Notes under the pieces: model-generated | What the model saw: only the letters and a program-made list of their open reading frames with translations | Databases searched by the model: none | What the model was told of the DNA's origin: nothing | Shown: piece after piece, positions 1 through 6,486 of the stretch | Numbering within the stretch: position 1 is the stretch's first letter | Layout of the letters: each line of letters starts with the position of its first letter | Position numbers and translations under genes: made by a program | Origin: an uncultured Clostridia bacterium | GTDB taxonomy: Bacteria > Bacillota > Clostridia > Christensenellales > Borkfalkiaceae | Assembly: GCA_947629735.1 (NCBI GenBank) | Contig: CANREX010000016.1 | Span: 1 to 15,773 of the forward strand | DNA length: 15,773 bases | Direction of reading: 5' to 3'

Positions 1-116
1 AATCACCTGCGCCTGCCTAAAACCCAAGCAAAAGCAGGTTGAAATCCCCCGCGCCCACCCAAAACCCAAGCAAAAGCAGGTTGAAATCCCCCGCACCTGC
101 CCAAAACCCAAGCAAA
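1..116. repeat. 42-bp direct tandem repeat, about 2.8 copies
   Basis: Bases 1-42, 43-84 and 85-116 repeat with an exact period of 42. The core AACCCAAGCAAAAGCAGG at 21-38 recurs at 63-80, and its first part at 105. Copies differ at a few positions (8, 14, 15, 18 and others), and the third copy decays after 116 into C/A-rich sequence up to about 160. The array may continue beyond the left edge. One frame (from base 2 to a stop at 218-220) stays open across it and would give a 14-residue repeat rich in Lys, Pro and Gln, so it could be the tail of an upstream gene. Another forward frame has a stop in copy 1. I see no known repeat family; a noncoding intergenic repeat is the simpler reading. Confidence 0.8.
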
Positions 117-233
117 CCGCCCAAAGCCCCCGCAAAACCTGCCCCAAAACCCTTTCAAAAGAAGCGCAGAATTTCTTTTGTGCGCGCCGCAAAACTTTTC
201 AAATCAATCGGGGCGTTTAGCCGCCTCAAACAG

Positions 234-262
234 TTGCGTTTTTCGGCGCGCTATGGTAAAAT
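234..262 (+). promoter_or_regulatory. sigma-A-type promoter upstream of the membrane-anchored protein gene
   Basis: TTGCGT at 234-239 and TAAAAT at 257-262 are separated by exactly 17 nt. Transcription would begin near 269, leaving a leader of about 55 nt before the gene at 325. The same TAAAAT form of the -10 element occurs in two other promoters of this window. Confidence 0.5.
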
Positions 263-324
263 AGTTAAAATATATTATTCGGAGCAAGGCGCGGGCAGCA
301 AGGGCGCGCGAGAGGCGGCGCAGG

Positions 325-954
325 TTGGAAAAGATAGTCGTAAAAACCGCGGTAAAGACGGTACTGATAATTTTAGCGGTGTTGGCGGTCGTATTCGCGG
401 TATTCAATTTCGCCTTTCCACAGCACATGGCGACTTTGACCGAGGGAATGGGAAATTACAGCCTCGCAGTCAAGTACGCCTCTCTGCGCTACAATTACAC
501 GGGCGACGGCGACGATCTGGCGCGTTGTTTTGACGACTCCGTGCTTCTCGGCGACGATAAATATATAGTGCAGTTCGGCGACGAGCTGATCGCCCGCAAA
601 GATTTTTCGCTTATCTGCGATAAAAAGAGCGGAAATATGGGCGGCGGCTACGACTACCGCAGAAAGGTGCTCGGCAAGCTCTCCGTCGCTTATTACAACA
701 CAGGCAAAAAGGCGGAGGCGGTCTCCCTCGCGGCGGAAGCCAACGGCTACACGAGTTTTGCCTACGGCAACCCGCTCATGTCGCTCGCGGCGGCGGTGAA
801 GTCCGAAAAAGACGCCGCGACATGCGCGCTGATAATCGCGGAAATCGAAAAAATAACGCTGCCCGACACGGCGGAAGGCAGCGAGCAAAAGGGTTTTGTC
901 ACCGAGGTGTGCGCAAGTCTGCGCGCGGTTACGGCAAATTCCTCCGCCGCCTGA
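325..954 (+). CDS. membrane-anchored protein of unknown function
   Basis: I do not recognise this 209-residue protein. A hydrophobic segment at about residues 10-30 (LIILAVLAVVFAVFNFAF) looks like an uncleaved signal anchor, leaving a short basic N-terminus inside and the rest outside the membrane. The remainder is helical and Ala-rich, with stretches such as YASLRYNYTGD and KLSVAYYNTGKKAEAVSLA that resemble TPR-type helical hairpins, but I cannot assign the family with certainty. The start is a TTG with an AGAGG ribosome site at 311-315; no later ATG keeps the membrane segment. It is followed by 147 nt and then guaB, with no clear terminator between, so co-transcription is possible. A different frame stays open past its stop to 1097, which would matter only if there is a frameshift near 930-950. 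Confidence 0.7.
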   Translation: MEKIVVKTAVKTVLIILAVLAVVFAVFNFAFPQHMATLTEGMGNYSLAVKYASLRYNYTGDGDDLARCFDDSVLLGDDKYIVQFGDELIARKDFSLICDKKSGNMGGGYDYRRKVLGKLSVAYYNTGKKAEAVSLAAEANGYTSFAYGNPLMSLAAAVKSEKDAATCALIIAEIEKITLPDTAEGSEQKGFVTEVCASLRAVTANSSAA

Positions 955-1101
955 AAAAATATTTAAAGGCAGGGCATGCGGACGTCACCGCGTCTGAAAC
1001 GGAAAACAAAAACCGCAAAAAAGCTGATAAAACCGACAAAACCGAGTTAAAAAATACCGATAATAATCGCAAAATACTGATAAATTTACAGAGGTGAAAT
1101 T

Positions 1102-2556
1102 ATGAGCAAAATCGTAAAAGAAGCGTTGACGTTTGACGACGTGCTGCTTATTCCCGCGGCATCGGACGTGTTGCCGTCCACCGTCGATCTTCGCACTACG
1201 CTGTGTAAGGGGATAAATCTGAACATTCCCCTCGTCAGCGCGGCTATGGATACGGTTACCGAATCCCGTCTGGCGATAGCCATGGCGCGCGAAGGCGGCA
1301 TAGGCATCATTCACAAGAATATGTCGATAGAAGAGCAGGCGGCGCAGGTGGACAAGGTAAAAAGGAGCGAGCACGGCGTAATCACCGACCCGTTTTTCCT
1401 CACGCCCGAACAGCCCGTCAAGGCGGCGTGCGAGCTTATGGAAAAATACCGCATATCGGGCGTTCCCATAACAAAGGACGGCAAGCTCGTGGGCATACTC
1501 ACCAACCGCGACTTGCGATTCGAAACGGACTTCGACCAGCCTATCGCAAACGTGATGACGAAGGAAAACCTCGTCACCGCGCCCGAGGGCACGTCGCTTG
1601 AACAGGCGCAGAAAATTCTCGGCAAGCACCGCATAGAAAAACTGCCGATAGTGGATAAAAACGGCATACTCAAAGGTCTTATCACGATAAAGGACATCGA
1701 AAAGTCCATACAGTACCCCAACAGCGCGCGCGATAAAAACGGCAGGCTGCTTGCGGGCGCGGCGATAGGCGCGACGGCGGACATGCTCGACAGAATTTCC
1801 GCTCTCGTTGCGGCGAAAGTCGATTTGATAGTGCTCGATTCGGCGCACGGACATTCCAAGAATATAATAAACAACGTCGCAAAGGCGAAAAAGGCATATC
1901 CCGATCTTCCCCTCGTGGCGGGCAACGTCGCGACGGCGGAAGCCACCGAGGCGCTGTTGGACGCGGGCGCGGACGTCGTCAAAGTAGGCATAGGACCGGG
2001 CTCTATATGCACGACGAGGATAGTCGCGGGCATCGGCGTTCCCCAGCTCACCGCAATAATGGACTGCGCGGAGCAGGCGGACAAGATGGGCAAGCGCGTA
2101 ATAGCCGACGGCGGCATAAAATATTCGGGCGACATCGTCAAGGCGATAGCGGCAGGCGGCAGTGCGGTAATGCTCGGCTCGCTGTTCGCGGGCACGACGG
2201 AGAGCCCCGGGGAGCTTGAAATCTACCAGGGCAGGAGCTTCAAATCCTACCGCGGAATGGGCTCGCTTCCCGCAATGGCAAAGGGCGGCAAGGACAGATA
2301 TTTCCAGAGCAACGCGATAAAATTCGTTCCCGAGGGCGTGGAGGGTCGCGTTCCTTACAGGGGCGCGCTCGCGGACATCATATTCCAGCTCATCGGCGGA
2401 CTGCGCGCGGGCATGGGATATACGGGCAACGCCACCATCGAGGAACTGCGCAAGAACGGCAAATTCGTCAAGATGACGGCGGCTTCCCTCGCGGAGTCCC
2501 ATCCTCACGACATTTCGATAACCAAGGAAGCCCCCAACTATTCGCCCAAAAACTGA
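1102..2556 (+). CDS. guaB: inosine-5'-monophosphate dehydrogenase
   Basis: IMP dehydrogenase oxidises IMP to XMP with NAD+, the committed step of guanine nucleotide synthesis, in the cytoplasm. The 484-residue length is typical of bacterial IMPDH. The N-terminal barrel strand TFDDVLLIP and SAAMDTVTE (about 46-54) are diagnostic. Two CBS domains sit at about residues 92-205 (DPFFLTPEQPV..., VMTKENLVTAP...) and usually sense adenine nucleotides. The catalytic loop GPGSICTTR carries the active cysteine at residue 303. SYRGMGSLPAM binds phosphate, and the mobile flap has the Arg-Tyr pair at about 416/419 (GRVPYRG). ATG 1102 is preceded by AGAGGTG at 1090-1096. guaA follows after 15 nt, so the two form a guaBA operon. 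I saw no convincing promoter or purine riboswitch in the A-rich 147 nt upstream. Confidence 0.97.
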   Translation: MSKIVKEALTFDDVLLIPAASDVLPSTVDLRTTLCKGINLNIPLVSAAMDTVTESRLAIAMAREGGIGIIHKNMSIEEQAAQVDKVKRSEHGVITDPFFLTPEQPVKAACELMEKYRISGVPITKDGKLVGILTNRDLRFETDFDQPIANVMTKENLVTAPEGTSLEQAQKILGKHRIEKLPIVDKNGILKGLITIKDIEKSIQYPNSARDKNGRLLAGAAIGATADMLDRISALVAAKVDLIVLDSAHGHSKNIINNVAKAKKAYPDLPLVAGNVATAEATEALLDAGADVVKVGIGPGSICTTRIVAGIGVPQLTAIMDCAEQADKMGKRVIADGGIKYSGDIVKAIAAGGSAVMLGSLFAGTTESPGELEIYQGRSFKSYRGMGSLPAMAKGGKDRYFQSNAIKFVPEGVEGRVPYRGALADIIFQLIGGLRAGMGYTGNATIEELRKNGKFVKMTAASLAESHPHDISITKEAPNYSPKN

Positions 2557-2571
2557 CAACAGAGGGATAAA

Positions 2572-4104
2572 ATGCAACACCAAAGAGTACTTATTCTCGA
2601 TTTCGGCGGACAATACAATCAACTCATTGCGCGCCGCGTGCGCGAGCTGAACGTATATTGCGACCTCGTGCCCAGCGAAATGAGCCTTGAACAGATAAAG
2701 GACTACGACCCGATAGGCATAATTTTCACGGGCGGACCTAACAGCGTTTACGAAGAGAACAGCCCCCGCATAGACGGCGGAATATTCTCGCTCGGCATAC
2801 CCGTCCTCGGCATATGCTACGGCTGTCAGCTGATGGCGCACATGCTCGGCGGCACGGTGAAAAGCGCGACAACTTCGGAATACGGCAAGGCGGAGGTAGA
2901 GTATTTCCACTCCCCCGTGACCGTCGGCATGCCCGATAGGGCGGTTTGTTGGATGAGCCACACGGACAGGATAGTCAAGCTGCCGGAAGGCTTCAAGATG
3001 CTCGCGCGCTCGGAAAACTGCCCGTATGCGGCGTTCGGCAACGAGGAAAAGAAGCTGTACGGCGTACAGTTCCACCCCGAAGTAAATCACACGTTCAACG
3101 GCACGCTCATTTTGAAGAACTTCCTCTACAACGTGTGCGGCGCGGTCGGCGATTGGACGATGAGCAATTTCGTCGCGAACCAGATAGCCGCGCTTAAAGA
3201 GAAGACAGGCGATAAAAAGGTACTTTGCGCCATGTCGGGCGGCGTTGATTCCGCCGTTGCGGCGACGCTCGTGCACAGGGCGGTGGGGGATAACCTCACC
3301 TGCGTATTCGTCGACCACGGGCTTTTGAGAAAGTACGAAGCCGACGAAGTCATGCAAGTATTCAAAGACGGGCTGGGAATGAACCTCATCAAAGCCGACG
3401 ACGGCGCGATATTCCTCTCGCGGCTCAAAGGCGTCACCGACCCCGAGACAAAGCGCAAGATAATAGGCGAACAGTTTATCCGCTCGTTCGAAAAGCAGGC
3501 AAAGGCGATAGGCAAGGTTGACTTCCTCGTGCAAGGCACGATATACCCCGACGTGATAGAGAGCGGCAAGGGCAAGTCGGCGACGATAAAGTCCCACCAC
3601 AACGTCGGCGGACTGCCCTCGGTGGTGGACTTCAAGGAAATCGTCGAGCCTTTGCGCGATTTGTTCAAAGACGAGGTGAGGAAGGTGGGCTTCGAGCTCG
3701 GACTTCCCAAGTCGGTGGTAATGCGCCAGCCTTTCCCCGGACCGGGGCTCGCGATAAGGATAATGGGCGAAGTAACGGAAGGAAAGCTCGAAACTCTGCG
3801 CGACAGCGATTATATCCTGCGCACGGAGATAGCAAAGGCGGGGCTCGACGGCGAGATATGGCAGTATTTTACCGTCATAACCAACTCCAAGACGGTGGGC
3901 GTGCAGGGCGATTTCCGCACATATGAAAACGTCGTCGCGATACGCGCGGTGACGAGCGTGGACGCCATGACCGCGGATTGGGCGAGAATACCCTACGACG
4001 TGCTCGAAAATATCTCCACGCGCATAGTGAACGAGGTAAAGCACGTAAACCGCATAGTCTACGACATAACTTCCAAACCGCCTTCGACGATAGAGTGGGA
4101 GTGA
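2572..4104 (+). CDS. guaA: GMP synthase (glutamine-hydrolysing)
   Basis: GMP synthase aminates XMP to GMP using glutamine and ATP, the step after GuaB. The 510 residues cover all three expected parts. First is a class-I glutamine amidotransferase with catalytic Cys82 in GICYGCQLMAHMLGG and His168/Glu170 in QFHPEVNHT. Next is an ATP-pyrophosphatase domain whose P-loop SGGVDS lies at 222-227, with GQGTIYPDVIES-type sequence (here VQGTIYPDVIES) and HHNVGG further on. Last is the C-terminal dimerisation domain with RQPFPGPGLAIR and the canonical end PPSTIEWE. The ATG at 2572 has AGAGGG at 2561-2566. It is coupled closely to guaB (15 nt apart). Nothing is missing or unusual. No strong terminator follows, only a weak AT-rich palindrome at 4134-4149. 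Confidence 0.98.
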   Translation: MQHQRVLILDFGGQYNQLIARRVRELNVYCDLVPSEMSLEQIKDYDPIGIIFTGGPNSVYEENSPRIDGGIFSLGIPVLGICYGCQLMAHMLGGTVKSATTSEYGKAEVEYFHSPVTVGMPDRAVCWMSHTDRIVKLPEGFKMLARSENCPYAAFGNEEKKLYGVQFHPEVNHTFNGTLILKNFLYNVCGAVGDWTMSNFVANQIAALKEKTGDKKVLCAMSGGVDSAVAATLVHRAVGDNLTCVFVDHGLLRKYEADEVMQVFKDGLGMNLIKADDGAIFLSRLKGVTDPETKRKIIGEQFIRSFEKQAKAIGKVDFLVQGTIYPDVIESGKGKSATIKSHHNVGGLPSVVDFKEIVEPLRDLFKDEVRKVGFELGLPKSVVMRQPFPGPGLAIRIMGEVTEGKLETLRDSDYILRTEIAKAGLDGEIWQYFTVITNSKTVGVQGDFRTYENVVAIRAVTSVDAMTADWARIPYDVLENISTRIVNEVKHVNRIVYDITSKPPSTIEWE

Positions 4105-4133
4105 CGTCTTTACCCAAAGTTTGCCGTTAAAAT

Positions 4134-4155
4134 GTCAAAATGTTTTGACTTTTTC
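4134..4155 (+). promoter_or_regulatory. AT-rich palindrome overlapping a -35 element: weak guaA terminator or operator
   Basis: GTCAAAA at 4134-4140 and TTTTGAC at 4143-4149 are perfect inverted repeats two bases apart, followed by five further T (4150-4154). As RNA this is a weak 6-bp hairpin with a U-tail, so it could end the guaBA transcript. As DNA it overlaps the -35 element at 4145-4150 and could be a repressor site. The sequence alone does not decide between the two. Confidence 0.35.
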
Positions 4156-4173
4156 GGTAAAATGCGTTAAAAT
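4145..4173 (+). promoter_or_regulatory. sigma-A-type promoter of the riboswitch-MATE unit
   Basis: TTGACT at 4145-4150 and TAAAAT at 4168-4173 are 17 nt apart. A TATAAT at 4173-4178 overlaps but would need a 22-nt spacer. Transcription would begin at about 4180, giving a structured leader of roughly 130 nt before the MATE start at 4311. Confidence 0.7.
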
Positions 4174-4187
4174 ATAATAGTCGAAAC

Positions 4188-4265
4188 AGCTACCCGCGTA
4201 AAATTTCCGACAGGCGATTTTACGCGGGTTTTGTCTGCCTCGGCGCAGTTTTCAGGTAGCTTTTT
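4188..4265 (+). ncRNA. candidate guanidine-IV (mepA-type) riboswitch with terminator
   Basis: Seen in the sequence: hairpin P1 has 13-bp arms (4192-4204 with 4217-4229) and a 12-nt loop. Hairpin P2 pairs CTGC 4235-4238 with GCAG 4245-4248. The P1 loop CCGA-CA-GGC (4207-4215) is complementary to GCCTCGG (4237-4243) over seven pairs with a two-base bulge, giving a loop-loop contact. An alternative hairpin pairs CTGCCT 4235-4240 with AGGTAG 4254-4259 (one G-U), followed by C and five T (4261-4265). This is an intrinsic terminator that excludes both P2 and the loop contact. A further inverted repeat, AGCTACC 4188-4194 / GGTAGCT 4255-4261, also competes. From memory, guanidine-IV riboswitches are two kissing hairpins upstream of MATE genes in Clostridia that turn transcription on when guanidine binds. 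Layout and downstream gene both fit. I infer the class; I could not compare it with the consensus. Confidence 0.7.
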
Positions 4266-4310
4266 CTCGGATAAAGACTCCGCTTAATTTTTGACTGCTA
4301 CGGAGGTTTT

Positions 4311-6386
4311 ATGGAAGAAAAAGAAAACTTTGCGGGCGAAACCGCAAACGAAACGGCTAACAATGCCGCAAACGAAAGCGCAAGCGGCGAGGAGAGCAAC
4401 AGATATCTCGGCACGGAGAAAATTTACAAACTTATCTTGAAGTTTTCCGTGCCCTGCGTGCTTTCGCTCGTAGTTTCCGCGCTTTACAACATAGTCGACC
4501 AGATTTTTATCGGCAACAGCGAGCTTTCCGCCCTCGGCAACGCCGCTACGGGCATAGTGTTTCCGATATTCATAATCGCGCAGGCGTTCGCGTGGTGGTT
4601 CGGCGACGGCTGCGCCGCCTACCTCAATATCTGTCAGGGCAGGAAGAGTTCCCGCAACGCGCACAGGGCGATAGGCACGGGGATAATTTTCACGCTGATA
4701 GCGAGCGCGGTTTTAATGGCGGTGCTGTATCCGCTTAAAAGGGAGGTGTTGACGCTTTTCGGCGCGTCGGAAAATTCCCTGCCGCTCGCGGTGGAATATT
4801 TCAATATCATTCTCGCGTTTTTCCCCGCTTTCATGCTTATGAACATGCTCAACGCGGTGATACGCTCGGACGGAAGTCCCGCGTGGTCAATGGCGTCCAT
4901 GCTCGCGGGCGCGATAGTGAATATCGTGCTTGACGCGGTGTTCATACTCGCGTTGAAGTGGGGCATGGCGGGCGCGGCGTGGGCTACCGTCATAGGTCAG
5001 GTGATATCGTTTGCGATAAGCGCGTATTATTTCCTGTTCAGAACAAAGACGTTTAAACTTACCCTTGCGAGTTTCAAGCCCGACATGAGGGAATTTTCCA
5101 TGGCGGTCAAGCTGGGCTTGTCCTCGTTCATAACGCAGATGACGATAGTTATAATATCGGTCGTGTGCAACGCGATGCTCGTCAGATACGGCGCGCTTTC
5201 CGATTATGGCGTGGATATCCCCATATCCATAATCGCAATAGAGAGCAAGGTGTTTACGGTAGTGATAAACATAGTGGTGGGCGTCGTGCTCGGCTGCCTG
5301 CCCATAATTGGCTACAACACGGGCGCGCGCGACGTCAAAAGGGTCAAAAAGCTGTATTTTGCCATATTGCTCTGCACCGTCGTCACGGGTCTCGTGTTTA
5401 CGGTGCTGTTCGAAGCCGCGCCCCGCGCAGTAGTCGGGATATTCGGCGCGCCGACAAATCCCCAGATAAACGCGGAAAAATATTGGGAGTTCGGCGGCAA
5501 AGTATTCAGAATATTTCTGATGTTCGTGACGTTCACCTGCGTCATAAAGATGTCGTCGATATTCTTTCAGGCTTCGGGCAGACCTATACTATCCGTCGCC
5601 GCTTCGCTTATAAGGGATATAGTCTGCTTTATCCCGCTGATATGTATTCTCCCGATATTTTACGGCATAGACGGCATACTGTGGGCTGCGCCCGCGGCGG
5701 ACGCGATAGCCATGGCGGTGACGGCGGCGCTCACGATAGCGCATTTCTCGGGCTTGAAAAAGTCGGTCGGCGCGGAGCGTGACGTCTCCCGTGAGAGCAT
5801 AAAACCCTCGGTGAGCGGCGTGATAGTGACGATAGGCAGACAGCACGGCTCGTCGGGAAAGCAGATAGGCAAGGTGGTTGCGCAGAGGCTGGGAATACCC
5901 TTTTATTGCAAGGAGATGACCGCCTTGGCAGCGCAGGAGAGCGGGCTCGACAGGGAGTTTATATCCGATCTGAACGAAAATTACGGCAACGCACTGTACG
6001 ATCTGTATCTCAGCTGCGAGCCGATGCGACAAGCCATAACCGCGCAGGAGAGGATAATAAGGAAGATAGCCGAAAGCGGCAGCTGTGTGATAGTGGGCAG
6101 GGCGGCGGACTTCGTGCTCAAAGACGAAAAGGACGTGGTGCGGGTGTTCGTGCGCGCGCCCGAAGAATATCGCGTCGGGCGCATAATGGAAATTTACGGC
6201 GACGATAAAGAGACCGCAAAAAAATACGTCCGCAAATCGGACGCGGCGCGCGCAAAATACTATAAAGCCGTCTCCGCGCGCGAGTGGGGAAACGCGGACA
6301 ACTACGATCTTTGCGTGAACAGTTCCTCAGGCGTCGAAGCCGCGGCGGACGTCATATGCGATTTTATAAAAGCGGGTAAACGTTGA
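4311..6386 (+). CDS. MATE family exporter fused to a cytidylate-kinase-like domain
   Basis: The 691-residue protein has two parts. Residues about 38-480 form a 12-helix MATE drug/cation antiporter of the MepA/DinF type (PCVLSLVVSALYNIVDQIFIG, FGDGCAAYLNICQGRK, GMAGAAWATVIGQ). Residues about 503-691 match the cytidylate-kinase-like family. The P-loop-like GRQHGSSGKQIG begins at 509, followed by RLGIPFYCKEMTALAA, VIVGRAADFVL at about 593-603, and the Arg-rich lid VRKSDAARAKYY. A hydrophilic N-terminal tail of about 35 residues (repeated Glu, Asn, Ala) precedes the first helix. ATG 4311 has GGAGG at 4302-4306. The upstream leader looks like a guanidine-IV riboswitch, so guanidinium export is the likely role of the transporter part. 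The substrate of the kinase-like part is unknown; family members are not proven CMP kinases. No stop separates the parts, so it is a true fusion in this sequence. A strong terminator follows 20 nt after the stop. Confidence 0.93.
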   Translation: MEEKENFAGETANETANNAANESASGEESNRYLGTEKIYKLILKFSVPCVLSLVVSALYNIVDQIFIGNSELSALGNAATGIVFPIFIIAQAFAWWFGDGCAAYLNICQGRKSSRNAHRAIGTGIIFTLIASAVLMAVLYPLKREVLTLFGASENSLPLAVEYFNIILAFFPAFMLMNMLNAVIRSDGSPAWSMASMLAGAIVNIVLDAVFILALKWGMAGAAWATVIGQVISFAISAYYFLFRTKTFKLTLASFKPDMREFSMAVKLGLSSFITQMTIVIISVVCNAMLVRYGALSDYGVDIPISIIAIESKVFTVVINIVVGVVLGCLPIIGYNTGARDVKRVKKLYFAILLCTVVTGLVFTVLFEAAPRAVVGIFGAPTNPQINAEKYWEFGGKVFRIFLMFVTFTCVIKMSSIFFQASGRPILSVAASLIRDIVCFIPLICILPIFYGIDGILWAAPAADAIAMAVTAALTIAHFSGLKKSVGAERDVSRESIKPSVSGVIVTIGRQHGSSGKQIGKVVAQRLGIPFYCKEMTALAAQESGLDREFISDLNENYGNALYDLYLSCEPMRQAITAQERIIRKIAESGSCVIVGRAADFVLKDEKDVVRVFVRAPEEYRVGRIMEIYGDDKETAKKYVRKSDAARAKYYKAVSAREWGNADNYDLCVNSSSGVEAAADVICDFIKAGKR

Positions 6387-6405
6387 TAAAAACTTCCGAC
6401 CGAGC

Positions 6406-6444
6406 TTGCCGCCCGCGCTTTGGAAAAGCGCGGGCGGCAATTTT
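6406..6444 (+). terminator. rho-independent terminator after the MATE-kinase gene
   Basis: TTGCCGCCCGCGCTTT (6406-6421) and its exact complement AAAGCGCGGGCGGCAA (6425-6440) enclose a 3-nt loop, followed by TTTT (6441-6444). The 16-bp GC-rich stem with a T-run is a classic intrinsic terminator, 20 nt downstream of the MATE stop codon. Confidence 0.92.
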
Positions 6445-6449
6445 GACAC

Positions 6450-6478
6450 TTGATTTTTGTTTGCGGGTGTGTTATACT
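6450..6478 (+). promoter_or_regulatory. extended -10 promoter giving a leaderless helD mRNA
   Basis: TTGATT at 6450-6455, a 17-nt spacer, then TATACT at 6473-6478 preceded by TG at 6470-6471 (TGT-TATACT). The expected transcription start is about 6485, while the ATG is at 6487. There is no Shine-Dalgarno sequence ahead of the ATG (GGTTTTA), so the mRNA would have a 5' leader of about 0-3 nt. A TTGACA at 6443-6448 lies 24 nt from the -10 and is too far away. Confidence 0.72.
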
Positions 6479-6486
6479 TGGTTTTA

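Noticed and set aside
1..116. CRISPR array
   Set aside because: The whole 42-base unit is repeated, without unique spacers. It is a plain tandem repeat.
822..1097. Open frame continuing past the stop of the 325-954 gene to just before guaB
   Set aside because: It overlaps that gene in another frame. The part after 954 is A-rich and low in complexity, with no start or ribosome site of its own. It would be coding only after a frameshift, for which I see no other evidence.
1031..1100. Promoter for guaB in the A-rich gap
   Set aside because: TAATAAT at 1061-1067 resembles a -10, but no acceptable -35 lies 16-18 nt upstream. I could not support it.
985..4044. Open frame of 1019 codons on the minus strand across guaB and guaA
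   Set aside because: It is a mirror of the two well-conserved + strand genes and arises from their codon bias. The translation is rich in Arg, His, Tyr and Ala, with no domain and no ribosome site.
4192..4232. Reading the long hairpin as a simple guaA terminator
   Set aside because: It lies downstream of a strong promoter for the MATE unit, and its loop pairs with downstream bases. A riboswitch stem explains it better, although some termination there cannot be excluded.
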